Source of the DNA: Chenopodium formosanum
Lineage: Eukaryota > Streptophyta > Magnoliopsida > Caryophyllales > Amaranthaceae
DNA length: 64,000 nt
Assembly (NCBI GenBank): GCA_024500155.1
Contig: CM044877.1
Location: forward strand, 22,586,001-22,650,000
Reading direction: 5' to 3'
Positions 45,635 through 57,700 of this stretch are shown here, in pieces. The notes below the pieces were generated by a model. The model was given only the letters and a program-made list of their open reading frames with translations. It made no database searches and was not told the DNA's origin. The position numbers and the translations under genes were made by a program. How positions within the stretch are numbered: position 1 is the first letter of the stretch; every line of letters begins with the position of its first letter.

Positions 45635-46652
45635 GAAAAATACACTTTAATAATAGCAACTATTGGCAATTTGCTTTTAATAATCCCAACTAAGGTTTAT
45701 TATCTAATAATCCCAACTATGTTATGTGTTTGCCTATAATTGTCTCAACCGGTCAACACTAAGTAAACGAACTATTATAATAGGTTATCATGGCACGTGT
45801 CAACACGTGATTGGTCCAAAATTTTAAAAAAGTAAAAAGAAATTGCCTGCCTTATCCTCCACCACTCCAACTCCTAACCTACACCGCACCATCTTACCAA
45901 CAACATATCCCTAGCTTTCACCAAATCCCAACAGTATCCCTAAGATTGCTGGAACCCTAACTTCACCCCCTAACCTCGCTGGAAAACAACTGGCCAACCC
46001 CCCTTAACCACCAAAAATAGCTAACGCATCCTTTACCTCATATTCCCGACCCTAGAAACCACCCTTACTAGCCTTCCACTCCACCATTCATCACCTTTGC
46101 AGTCCACGCCACCAAACAGCACCAACCTTCCTTCTCCCTCTCGCCACAAATCGCGCAACCAGCCATCTCCGCCTCTCGCCACCAATTCGCGCAACTCCAG
46201 CCACAAAATGCATAACTAGCGCCATCTTCACCTCTATAATGTCGGCGCCAATTTGTAACATTCGGACTCAATGATGTTAAGGGGGTTTTCAAGGTAGTTT
46301 TGGGGGTCGAAGAGGGTTGTGTGGGTGGTTTTGGGAGGTCGAGGATGGGTGGTAGAGGTCAGCCAACCGTTTTCAGTGGTTAAGGGGGGTTAGACGGCTA
46401 GTTTTCGGTGAGTTTTGTTTTGTTTTGTTTTTTTTTAAAAAAAAATCTATTTTATGTTTTTTTTAATTCTTAATTTTGGACCATTCACGTGTTGACACGT
46501 GGCGATTAAAAAAAAATCTTTCAGCAGGTCATCGGTCATTGGGACCATTGGAGGCAAACACATAGCATAGTTGAAATTATTTGATAATAAACCTTAATTG
46601 GAATTATTAAAAATAAATTGCGTATAGTTGGAATTATTAAAATGTATTTTTC
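45635..46652. mobile_element. Foldback element with long terminal inverted repeats
   Basis: The left end (GAAAAATACACTTTAATAAT...) and the reverse complement of the right end (GAAAAATACATTTTAATAAT...) align for about 120 bases. They align again through CACGTGTCAACACGTG (left) and CACGTGTTGACACGTG (right), then through CCAACCCCCCTTAACCAC in the interior. The whole 1-kb element is therefore one large imperfect hairpin. No clear target duplication could be read. The short ORF on the minus strand inside it (46068-46292) is not supported as a gene. Confidence 0.75.
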
Positions 46653-46719
46653 CTAAACTCGACATTTGTATGGACCACATTAACAAAAGAATTGTTGATT
46701 TATTTACTAAAATGACACT

Positions 46720-47060
46720 ATATACTACCTCCGTTAAATGTTTTCTGCAACTTTTGCCAAAACGGGATGATCAATGTTATCTGCAACATTTTGTTTGCTT
46801 TGTTTTCTATTTTAAATAAACAAAATACATGAAAATTACATATTTACTCTTACTTAAAAAGTCTAAATTCTTTTAATTTTCCCTTACTTTACTTTAATCA
46901 TATTTCATTAAAGTAAATCTAATTACACTTTTTTAATTACTCCCTCCATATTATTTCCCATTTCCCCCTAACTACTTCCATTTATTGATCTTCCCAACCA
47001 CTCGAATTAATTGTGATAGTTGAGTTTCCTTATTTCTTCTGGAGAATTCTCTAGAATAAC
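46720..47060. other. Stowaway-like end fragments
   Basis: TACTACCTCCGTT at 46723 and TTACTCCCTCCAT at 46937 look like left ends of Stowaway MITEs, both in the same orientation, with no matching right end. They are probably truncated copies. Confidence 0.4.
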
Positions 47061-47177
47061 CCTAGTTCTTGTTCTTCGTCACTCTTTCTTTTCCTATTCC
47101 TTCGTCTTCTCCAATCTCTCTCTCCAGATCTGTCCTTCCTTTCTCAGATATTACCCAAATCGAGTCCCCACACAACA

Positions 47178-47692
47178 TGGTTAACTTCAAACCCCTCCAT
47201 GAGGCTTACATGGCCACTGATGATGAAGGGGAGGGAAAATTGATCCTCTCCTTGATTCAATCCATTGAGACAAACGAACTCACCTTTTCCTCGTCAATTC
47301 TATGAATCTAGTGAGTCTGGCCCATATTATACTTCCACCACCTACAAAGCCCTTGGTAGGGTTCTTTAAAGCGTCGAAGAGGAAGAATGATTAAAGATGG
47401 CTGAGGGTCAGGGTGAGAAGAAGGGCAAGAAATCTCTTGATTTTAGTGAGGTAGGTATAGATTTGATGTCAGAAAGCGGTGAAGTACCGACCAAAAAGCC
47501 TTGATCTAAGAGAGCTCGGCCTCCGACCAAGATCCGAGCTTAAAGGAAAGTTGTGCTAAGGGCCCTAAGGCTGATTCATAGGTTGCCTGATTAGGAGGTC
47601 ATTCTTCTCCCGTCTGATGATGTGAAGGAGAAAGAGGTGGACTCATCTCCTCCGTCCAAGAGAGCTACCCCATGTGTCCTTCCACTTTAAAT
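47178..47692 (+). pseudogene. Coding remnant of unknown origin
   Basis: From 47178 a frame reads MVNFKPLHEAYMATDDEGEG before breaking near 47305. From about 47405 a Lys/Arg/Ser-rich frame continues with three stops (EKKGKKSLDFSEVGIDLM ... SKRARPPTKIRA ... DDVKEKEVDSSPPSKRA). The composition is protein-like, but I recognise no family; it could be a gag or nuclear-protein remnant. Confidence 0.3.
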
Positions 47693-47699
47693 TTTTTAA

Positions 47700-48171
47700 A
47701 TTACAACCCTACTTACAAGCGCTAAGTGAGGAAGATGAACCCTAAGGTTCAACCCTCTGAGTGACACCTTGCGTAACGATCACTAACCCTTACTTCTCTA
47801 TATCCTACATATTCGTTGATTATTTCCTTTGATTGATGGTTATTGTCTTCGATTGACTATTGGTATACTTTGTTGTATGTTGTGGTAATTTATTCAGTCC
47901 TTTTCATTTGATTATTATGCATGCGTGTTGGTTATTTGCTTTGATATAAAGTCCCACTCCCTTGATTATTATTGATGCAGTACTGTGGTTGGTTGATGGA
48001 TATGTGTTGTTGATTCTTTTGTTATTGTTGGGTAATGATCCTAATTATGGTTGTTGTTGGACGTTGTTGGATATTGTTGGACTTTTTTGGATATTCTTGG
48101 ATAAATTATTCTGATTATGGTTGTTGTTGGATATTGTTGGATGTATTATATTGATTATTTGGCCTTATAGG
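47700..48171. other. Left flank of the copia element, TTGTTGGA repeats
   Basis: No gene. GTTGTTGGA(C/T)(A/G)TTGTTGGA units repeat at about 48050-48155. It was contiguous with 59710 onward before the copia element inserted. Confidence 0.45.
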
Positions 48172-48176
48172 ATCTG

Positions 48177-49363
48177 TGATAGGAATGGTGTCTTTCAAAA
48201 CAAGTGTATTATTTCGATAGAGGGTTCAGTGTTATTAGAAAGCTAATTATCGTGAGGTCAAGTGATCAGAATACCTAGGTGGAGGCCGCTTACGATCAGT
48301 AATATTAATGAGTAATTAATATTACAGCTTAATCTTGATTAAACCCTTCGGTTCACACCCAAGCAACTAACGAAGCGACATGACGAATTCATTCGGAAGG
48401 AATTCATGAGTCGCTTGAGTATTGTGAATAAATACGTCGGAACCGAATCTTAAAAGTTGAGCCAAAATTTAGGATTTGACGAGACGGGAAAATGCTGCAA
48501 GTAAAAAAGCGTGCCACGTGGCAGCCACCAAGTGGCACCGCCCCACGCAGCATCCACCATGATGGCGGTGTACCACATGGCAGCGACACGCCAAGGTGGC
48601 GGCGTGCCATGGGGCACCGCGCCAAGGTGGCGGTGTGCCACGTTGGCAGCAACCAAGTGGCAACGCGCCACATGGTAGCGTGCCACGTCGGCAATGCCAT
48701 GTCGCAACGGGTCGCGGACCCGGGTGGCGGGTCATGGATGCGGGCCAAAAGGTGGCGGCCCAACCGAACCCAACTTGGGGCTCAAGGTTGGGTGCCACAT
48801 GGTTAGCTCACAATGCATGTGAGTTGCCTTGGGGAGCAAGTGAAGAAGTGGTCCTCATCTAACCATGTGACACTTGTTACTTTATTATTCCTTGGTTTAT
48901 TTAACTAAGGATTGAATTCGATATTATTTCCATGTGGGATTTTTTTGTGAACAAGTCCCACATTAAAAGATGAGTGGAATTCACAAGGAAGCACTCCTTA
49001 TAAATAGCAAAGGCATACCTTGGGATTGTTCACTTGAGTAAGGTGTTAAAAAAAGGCATCTCCATTGAGAAAACCTTTAAACACATATAATTACTCGGGT
49101 TTAGGTCAGGCTTTACTCTAAGCATTGGACCATTGTCGGGGTCGAGTTGCGGGTGGGCTTCCGTTGGAGGTCTTCGTGCGAGCGAGGCTTAGAGCTTTCA
49201 AAGTAAGAGCTCTTGTTGAGAGTGAAGTACGCTTTAAAGGTATTAATCTTTTTTCTTAATTCTTGTTGTTTAAGTTAATTATGCTTTGTGGTTATATTAA
49301 TTGTGAGTGTGGTCTTGGCTCAGGTTTTCTTCCGCGGTGAGTTGGACCCATTAAAACCCAACA
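48177..49363 (+). repeat. 5' LTR of the copia element
   Basis: 1187 bp, starting TGATAGGAATGG. A GC-rich minisatellite (about 48505-48830) is made of GTGCCACGTGGCAGCC-, CCAAGGTGGC- and CCAAGTGGCA-type units. TATAAATA follows at 48999-49006. It aligns with 58567-59709, which has fewer GC-rich units. Confidence 0.85.
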
Positions 49364-49377
49364 GCGGTATCGGAGCC
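49364..49377 (+). other. Primer binding site of the copia element
   Basis: GCGGTATCGGAGCC directly follows the LTR end ACCCAACA. It matches the initiator-Met primer pattern TGGTATCAGAGCC with two or three changes. Confidence 0.75.
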
Positions 49378-50259
49378 TTGCTCATTTATTTTTATAATCA
49401 TAATTTTCAAGGTGTTTTATGGCTTAATTTTTCGGTTTTATGTTGCTAATTAGATTAGTAGCTCGGTTTTATTATTTGAAGCCCGCATTAGAGCTGGCTT
49501 CAACCCGGAATTCAAAATTTCGCCCAAATATAGTGAATTTTGGGTGGACAACGTGTTCTGGAAATGGTTTTAATCTTTTAGGAATGTGTTTTTGGCCAAA
49601 ATCCAACCAGAAGTGCCTTTTTCAAGGGATTTTTCATTTTGATGGAAAATTTAAGTCTTTCTAACCTTAAATCTTAATGGTATTTTTATGGTGGTTATGT
49701 ATTTGGTTTTTTCCTTAATTTTTATGCAATTTTTAACCTCTTTAGGCATGGTTTCTTGGTAGTAATTGGTGCTTAAAAGATTAGTTCATATTTTCACATA
49801 ATTGCAAATCCATTGCATTAAGTGTGAAAAATTTGTTCTTTGATTCAATCTTTAATTGTTTTAAGTGATTGAAACTTTGAGTTACTAAATTCCATGAATT
49901 TTTGGTTGAACTTTTGATTTAATCATGTATTAAGTTGATTGGAAGTTTGAATCTTGTGATAGAAATTTCTTTTATCTTTATATTGGAAGATACAATTTTT
50001 CAAGGATTCACAAGTTAAAGTTGGAATCTTTATTTGAATATTTGTGTTCTTAATTCCAACTCCCCTTCATTACCCTTGTTCATTTTGTTGCAACAAGTTA
50101 AACCAATTTTTGTTAAAGAATGGTTCTTAGAAATAATTTTGGTTATGTGCACCTTACTGAATTTTTAATTTAAGTTGGACTTGTATTAATTTTCATTTTT
50201 AGCTCATTTTATTAATTCTAAAATTAATTTAGAATTAATTAATTAGTCACGCAATATTG

Positions 50260-50720
50260 GGATTGAAAACCCGCGGTGTTGCACGAAAATCAAGGGCAAA
50301 ATGCCCCTTGGCTAGTCGGGCTGCATAGTAGCCCGCATGTGGCTGCCAAGAGTAGCCTCGTTGTAGATGTAGCCATGCGTGGCTGCTGCCACGTCCAGCA
50401 AGCACAGCTGCTAGATGAGTAGCAGCAATACCATGGTGCGGCAGCAACGCCGACCATGTGGCTACTGTGCATAGGCTCGGACGCCCGTGGTTGCTTGCAT
50501 GTGATTGAGCCTTGTGGTGCATGCATTACTTGGTGCGGCTTGGGTGTGCATGTGGGTGTGCTACGAGCTTGTGGCACGATGCGTATAGCAGCAAGCTTGC
50601 GTGGCCTTCGTGGCTTGTGTCGCAAGCACGCCCCGTAGGGAGGCTATGCATATGCGACATTCTAGGCTATGTGTGTGACGGTTGGCATGAGTCACGGCCG
50701 TGCGCATAACCTTCACTTAG
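50260..50720. repeat. GC-rich island in the copia leader
   Basis: This 460-bp stretch contrasts sharply with its AT-rich surroundings and is built from TAGCC, GTGGCTGC, GCATGTG and TGTGGC words. Open frames exist on both strands, which points to composition rather than coding. Confidence 0.5.
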
Positions 50721-51339
50721 CCCTTCTGCCTCGTTTTAAGGCTATGTTAATTTGCAGTTTTTTACCATTTTGATAATAAATTTTGAGGCTAGGCCTCAAT
50801 TTGAGCGACATTGTCAAAATTTAATTTTGGCAAAATTTTGGGTTTACCGACATAATTAATTGGATTAATTAAGATGGATGCAGAATTTAGTGGGAGCTTA
50901 AATTTTAATTGCGCTAAATTACGTAATCGATTAAACAACTTTGACTAGTTTTAATTAGGCATATTAATTGGATTAACGACCTAAATTAGTTACTAGTTTA
51001 CGCGTGTTTTATGCATTGTTACTTGTTTATCGTTGTAAAATGCATGGGCCATTCACAAATAGTAAATGGGTGAATGGAATGTATATTCTCTCTGAAATGG
51101 CAACTAGTGGGGCCCGATTAGGATAGAAAATACGGACTGCGATCCGTGATGTATTTTTGTAAATCTTAATATGGTATGCGAACCGTTGAGTATGTTTGTA
51201 CCTTAATATTTAGATTAGTCCTAATTGTAGATACTAGTATTTGCATAATTATGGTCATGCCTTGAAGATGGAGGTTCTTGGAAGACGAAGCCGTGAATTT
51301 CCAAAAGTCGTCCCTTGAAGACTTGAAGACTCAAGGGGT

Positions 51340-51477
51340 CATCACTACTCTCAATAGGTCGATAAGTGTTGTCAAATGCATCTTTATATATGTTTTCGAA
51401 ATATATATACATATATATATATAAGTAAAACTTGTCATTCCAAAACAACACTTATCGACCTATTGAGAGTAGTGATG
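51340..51477. repeat. Perfect 33-bp inverted repeat with AT-rich loop
   Basis: CATCACTACTCTCAATAGG... (51340-51372) and its exact reverse complement (51445-51477) enclose a 72-base loop with an (AT)n core (about 51400-51422). Both arms are identical despite the decayed surroundings, suggesting recent formation or conversion. Confidence 0.88.
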
Positions 51478-52689
51478 GGCTACGCCAAAGCGAGGCATCA
51501 CTATTATTCCCTAGGATACGTAAGGCATACTGGGTATGCAAGTTGGTTTTTGGTTATACTCAACAATACGAGTGTGGAGTCCTAACATGTCGTGGCAAAG
51601 TGGATAAGTTGTTGAGAGAGCATTAGATGCGACGATTTATCCAACCAAGAGTGGCTTGAAGCCATTAGCAAAGAGTTGCTTACCTTAGAAGATTGAGTGT
51701 TAAGACAAGCCAAAGCATGTTTAACCACTCATTATTTCTTTGGATCTTGGAATCGCCTTATTCTCGCCAAATGGGGACAAATTTAATGCGTGGATAAGAA
51801 GCTTAATAAGTTTGAAATTTGCATGAATTCTTTTAAATTTCAAACTTATTATGTTATTTTCTTGATAAATGGTTATACTTTGCACTTATATTTGTAGAAT
51901 TCCAAATCAAACTATATTATTTTCCATGATTGGTTAAGGAAATCTTTGAGAATAGTTCTCAAAGAAAGGAAAGACATTTCTAAAATACAATTCTCATAAA
52001 TGACTTTTATATATAAGTCCGAAAGGACGGTTGGACATCCTGTATTCAAAATACTAGGTAGTTTTGATAAACATGAAGTATTGAGTTGAAAACTCAAAAT
52101 TGTCAATGCTTGACAACCAACATATCTTTTTGTTTTATACGCTGGTGAGTACAACTCATTGATGTATTAATTCAAGTACGAATTAAAGGAAAATATGGAA
52201 CTTTGTTATACGGCGCATTAGATGCTTAATTATGTCTAACAAAGTATAAAAGCCAAAGACTCTTACAGAAATGATTCTGAAAGATTATGAGATAAAGTAT
52301 GATAAGAATTATAGGAAACCAGGATAGGAACAAAGAAAAGGAATAAGATTCCATTTCTACTAAAGAGTTCATGTTATTCTAATTAACCTAGCAAGTCATT
52401 ATCTTCACAAGTATAAGATACTGCTTAAGTGTTCCACTTTGAAAGTGACCTCAAACTATTGAAGATAAGCTAAGTTATTAACTTACAAGCTTAGAATGAA
52501 CCAAGTGGTGCTACATCAGTTATAAGGTAGTATGTTTTGTTTAAAGACCTTTTAAGCTAAGGCTGGAACAAATAAATGGTTATTGTGTTCCATAATCAGC
52601 AAACAATCCGTTAACACACGAAAAGACTCACATTCAAAGTAAAGAGCAATAGTTGCAAATTTATTTGAATGGCATGGTTGTCTAAACCA

Positions 52690-53564
52690 TGAGTCAAGAA
52701 TGCTTTATTATAAACATACATTTTCCTAACATGAAAACTCACAAAGTTCAAATCATAGACATGATTAGTGTTCCGGAGATCTTTAGCTTTGTCACATTAA
52801 CAAGAACGTACTCAAGGCTATATAGGTTCTTGACAGTTGATCGATTCAGAATCGTTATAAGACTAGAAAGTCTTACTTGTTAAAAACCGATAAAGTAAAT
52901 AGCTATTGTTCTTGGTATAGACAATTAACTCTGAAAGCTAAAGAGGATTAAATTACTTCAACGTTTCACGAAGAATTTGAAAGATTATGGCTATATTCAT
53001 AAAATGTGAACAAACTTGACCTTGAATAGTTTAAGAGTTTAAAGAAGTATTGTAGGGAATATTTCAAGCATTTCACATTTGAGCTCTATTGTGATCATAC
53101 ACTTAAGCATGGTGGCATCCAAAGGGAAGGAAGCTAGAGTAAAAGAGTCACCAACAAGTTTTAGGAACTTTAAACCGTTCACAGGGTGAAGGTTACACCC
53201 TTAACGATCCAAGAGATCGTTAACTCCAATAGGTCATAACTAGAAGTTCGGGGATGAAGGTACAAATCCAACCTAAAAGAGATTAAATCTGCCCTAATAA
53301 TAGGCCTCTACTTTATTCTTCTCATATTCATGTGCACTTTCTGACTAACATACAATCAATAGGTTAACCCTAAACCTGTTTAATCTATGTTGGTTGAATA
53401 TTAATGCACAAATAAATCTACTATTGGCGATCACTTGAATTATAATCATAATATTAGCCTAAACAAGATTATTAATTATCTTATTAAGCGTGATTACAAG
53501 TACAAATTCCCTTTAAACATGCATAAAAGGCGTGATCAAGCAACAACAATAATAAATATCAAGC

Positions 53565-53612
<48 letters not shown>

Positions 53613-55090
53613 AATAATAATAATAATAATCACGTTAACAATAAAACATAATAATAGTAGCAAGATCTTAGGCATGATACTAAAAAGATTAATAACAAAC
53701 CCTAGCATATCACTAACATTAACATTAAATCTTTATCCCTAACATGATACTAACATGATATTAGAAAAGAAAGAATAGGAAGCTTCATATAAACATACAT
53801 GATATTAGAAATTTTAGTTAACCCTAAACATGATACTAGGAAGCAATAAAGCATCCTAACATGATACTAGGAATCAACAAAATAATCTAAGCATGATTCC
53901 TACATCAAAAGATCAATAAAGAAATTAAATTACTTACTTCGATGCCTCGTACCACTTTCTAATAACAAAATACACATGTTAGTAACTTCATGGAAATTAA
54001 TAAATAAACAATTAAATTAAATAATTGAAATAGAGATTAGGGACCAAACCCTCGGAAATATTAAACCTTTCACGTCTAGAGCGAAGGCAACTTCGAACTT
54101 GGCTAGGTGTGTCAAAAACTAACGAATGAGGAATTTTGTGAAAGGGAAGGTTTAGATAGAGAATAGAGAGAGAAATCTTCTAGCTTTTAGAGAGATAATA
54201 TAGAGAGATGATTGTTGTTAATGATGAAAAATGGGTAGATACAACCCCTATTTATAGAAAAAAATAGCTCGAAATAAAATCAAGTCATATTCGGAATAAA
54301 ATACGTCATGTCGCCAACGACAGGAATTAGCGCCAGACGATAGGAGCAGCGCCAGGCGACAGCTGTCAGCTTTGTCGTCTCGCACTAAGTCAAAATTAAA
54401 ACGCGCTTTGTATGTGAAATCATCCTCTTAATACGATTAAGCAGCTAATTCCGCGTTAAGCTAATTAAAATCATACTTGTGACAAATCACATATTTTATT
54501 CAAAATATAACTCTTTAAAATATAATTATCAATCCTAATCTTATTAGAATTAAAAAGAACCATCTAGATATTTCTAGAAGATTAAAATCAATCCTAATAA
54601 CTTTAGGAATAATAATTAATCGGCCCTCCTCTAGATCATTAGGCCACATGTAAAATCATTTTGGGTCTAATTCAATATTTCAATTTAATCCATAACTTCC
54701 TCATTATTCATCGGAATTGGGCTTATAATATATCGTTGGAAAGCTCATTTTGAGCCAAATACAACTATACTATTATTGGACCCTTATCATGGACCAAACC
54801 AAATTGGACTGGCTATTTCATAAATAGAGTGAAAGAAGAAACATTTTTTAAAACAGAAAGAGAGTTATTTTAATTGAAACATCCACATCACTATACTTTT
54901 CACACTTTCACTTCGCTCGATAATCAAATGACATGAAAGGTATTCATCACTGGGTTTGGTTTTGGTGAGTCACATTTAGGTGTCTACAAGTACAGAATCA
55001 ACTTGGCAAGATATCAAAACGTTTAGATTAGATCGAGAGATGTTTGTTTGAGCCAATCGTGACCATCACGAAGTTATGAAATTGAAATTT
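52690..55090 (+). pseudogene. Copia integrase remnant, split by X solo LTR
   Basis: Just before the insertion, KDYGYIHKM (about 52978) resembles the SRYGYIYLM motif of the integrase core. Just after it, TWQDIKTFRLDRER (about 54998) resembles LGKSIKTLRSDRGGE. The matching halves on either side of the X LTR support the call. Multiple stops and shifts destroy the frame. The similarity is judged by eye. Confidence 0.6.
53051..54988 (-). mobile_element. Family-X solo LTR, copy 4 (in copia integrase)
   Basis: 1938 bp from TGTAGGGAATATTTC to GGTGTCTACA. Flanks AGTAT (53046-53050) and AGTAC (54989-54993) match at 4 of 5 bases. It contains (CAA)n then (TAA)n (53564-53630), a minus-strand TATA near 54250, a short GCGCCAGACGA repeat (54312-54365) and one TTGGAAAG module (54690-54745). 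Confidence 0.9.
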
Positions 55091-55334
55091 TCATAAATAA
55101 CTCCACAAAGAACATAGTGTGTCTTCATGGAGACCTCGATGCCATTTGAAAATGACTCGAACAGTGATGAATCACATCCCTTCCTATAAACTCTTTAAGA
55201 TTTGCACAAATGACTAATGTTACACTAAACAAAATGTCGGAGCTAAGAAAGGACACCATATTCAGGTATGGATAGCATTAACTTCAAAACGTCTTTTCAA
55301 GTATATGTCTAAAACTCTTAGCCATAGTGGGATC

Positions 55335-55455
55335 TCACTGGCTCAGTGGGAGCTAAGTGATTCATTAGGAGCTCATCGGCTTAGCAAGAGCTAGGTGGTT
55401 TAGTGGGAGATTAATGGCTCATTAAAGGCTAAGATAGCTTAAGTGGGAGCTAACT
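55335..55455. repeat. Short imperfect repeats in the copia pol
   Basis: GGCTCAGTGGGAGCTAAGTG-like units of about 20-30 bases recur five or six times (GGGAGCTAA, GGAGCTCATCGGCTTA, AAGAGCTAGGTGG, GGGAGATTAATGGC, GGGAGCTAACTG). Confidence 0.55.
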
Positions 55456-55979
55456 GTTTATTTCACAACGAACTTTTACCTAAAGACAATATACATGTCT
55501 ATTTGTAAGCATTCAAGTGAGACTACGGGCATTACCTCTATAACTTAAATGAGAACATAATGTTTGTTGCTCTAAGTGGTGTCTTTCTGGAAAGTAACAC
55601 ATTTCCAAAATGACAAGTGGGAGGAAAATGAACTCGATGGCCATCGAGATTAGCAACAAACTAGAACTGAGAATCTTGAAAGACCTTAAAAGGGGCTTCG
55701 TAAGAATACTTGATCAAGAACACTCAAAAGGACTTTACAAGTGCCTTAAAAGAGAATTCATTACTCACAAAATTTTTGAAAATTTAGAGTAAGATCAAGA
55801 TAATCAAAGGGCTTTAGAAGCACCTTAAAACCCAGTGTTTGATGCAATTACCCCGTATAGGTATAGAATTTACCAAAGGCTTGGATTGAATGCTATAATT
55901 TTTCTATTAAGTTAGAAATAAACCTAAGACTTACAAGCATACTATTTACTATTAGATAGTAAGGGAATAATGCCTTGTA

Positions 55980-57700
55980 AGATAGCTACGACAAATCCAA
56001 ATTCCAAATAATGGTTAGAGGCCATAAGATCTGAAATAGACTCCATGTTTGAAAATCATGTTTAAAACTTGATTAATTTTCATGAGGGGTGAAAGACCCA
56101 TCGATCGCAAATAAGTTTTCAAGGATAAAACTAACAAATGTGGAAATGTATATGCATACATAGCTAGATTGATTGAAAAGGATATAATTAAATTCACGGA
56201 GTTGATTTTAATAAAAACCTATTCACTTATCGGAATGCTTAAGTTTTTTGTGGTTATTCTAGAAAAATTACACATATGAAATATGGCAAAATAGATACCA
56301 AAACCGCCTTCCTAAAATAGGATTTTGGAAGTGACGATGAAAATAGTTTAAGGGTTTTGAAAATCTAAATAATGCTAGATTTGAAAGCAAGCTCAAGAAA
56401 TTCATTATGAGATTGAAGGAAGCATTGTATAAAGGAATTGGAACGTGTTTTCTCATAAAGTTAATAAAAGGATTGACTTATGGAGATACATAGAAATTCT
56501 TGTGGATAAGAATTTTAGTGGGAGCAATAGAGTCAATCTTGTAAGGTCCAACAAGAAGTTTACGAACTCTGTTGTAAATTAACTATCAAATGCTAAATGC
56601 TAAGATTTGAAAGTATTTTCGACAATGGACCAAGCAAAAGACGATACTTAGCACATATTGAATATTAAGATCTATTGTATAGACTTAATAAAATTTTTCA
56701 ACAAGTAAAGGAATTTACCGTGTTAAACATGAATTGAAGGACTTTGAAAGACTTTCGACCCGCATGTATAAATCTAAGTAAATGTTTGAACTAAGTATGA
56801 GCTAGGATAAATACTAACTCAAACAAGAAAGACTCTAGTAGAGAATTTCAACCATATCACATAGCAAACAGTTTAGCAAGACTCAGTGAAACTTGATGAG
56901 ATAAAATATAACGTGGGTGGAAAAAATTGTGAATCATTCTACAATTAAATCCATCATGTATTCTACGATATGGAATCAAAACACTTGCTTAGAGCATGTG
57001 AAGTATGTATATAGCACCAATCAACCCGAATCTATGTAATAAATCGCTAGATTATGGCCAAGAACATCCAAAGTACTTGGATAAGTAACAGGATGAGTTT
57101 TTGACTTGTGGAAACAAATATAATTTGAGAATGGATGTTGTAAGAACAAACTTAACAAGGATTAGATCCTTAACAAGGAAGCCGCTTATAAGCACGAGCT
57201 AACAATGAGCCGTGGCTTGAGAATGGTAACATGGACGTGCATCCGTGTGTATTGTGCGGGAATTTAAGGTAAATTTCCATGATCACAAGTGAATAAGTGA
57301 CTAGGGTATCCCAAATCATTGTGAGTCGTTTAGAGTGAAACCCAAGCAAATTAAAGCATCATCAGGAAGTCTACTAAAATATATGTTGGGAATATTGTTG
57401 CCATAAAGACAATAATAAAGAAGATGTTCTATGGAAAGTTCGTTGTTGAACGTTAGTGATTATTGTAGGTTGTCAAGTTGAAGATCTCATTCATGAAAAT
57501 GAGTGGGAGCTATCACTTGGACAATAAATCCTAAATCACAAATAATCCATGACACTCTCAAATTTTATCATCTTATTATGAAAGTGATCAGTAATGAAGA
57601 TGCTAAGATTAGCAAAGTAATTATAACTAAACCTATGCAATAATTGAACGACAACATTCATAATTGCACGAAAGAAATCAAGCGTATTAGATATGGGTGT
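55980..57700 (+). pseudogene. Copia reverse transcriptase / RNase H remnant
   Basis: WLEAIRSEIDSMFENHV (about 56013) matches the start of copia RT (W..AM..E..S...N.TW). KIDTKTAFLK (about 56290) matches the MDVKTAFLNG block. Downstream, LDLKASSR (about 56375) recalls YGLKQASR. The rest, including any YVDD and RNase H motifs, is too degraded to place. Stops occur every 10-30 codons. Confidence 0.65.

Larger units (their letters stand above)
49378..52690 (+). other. Copia leader and gag region, no readable gene
   Basis: About 3.3 kb without a supportable ORF. It contains a GC-rich island (50260-50720, full of GTGGC/TGTGGCTGC words), a perfect 33-bp inverted repeat (51340-51477), and AT-rich remnants where gag would be expected. 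Confidence 0.5.

Noticed and set aside
48404..48806. Overlapping ORFs on both strands in the copia LTR
   Set aside because: They are products of the GTGGC/GCCAC minisatellite; similar ORFs recur in the 3' LTR at 58929-59205.
50247..50709. Several ORFs on both strands in the copia leader
   Set aside because: The GC-rich island leaves several frames open on both strands; no domain is recognisable.
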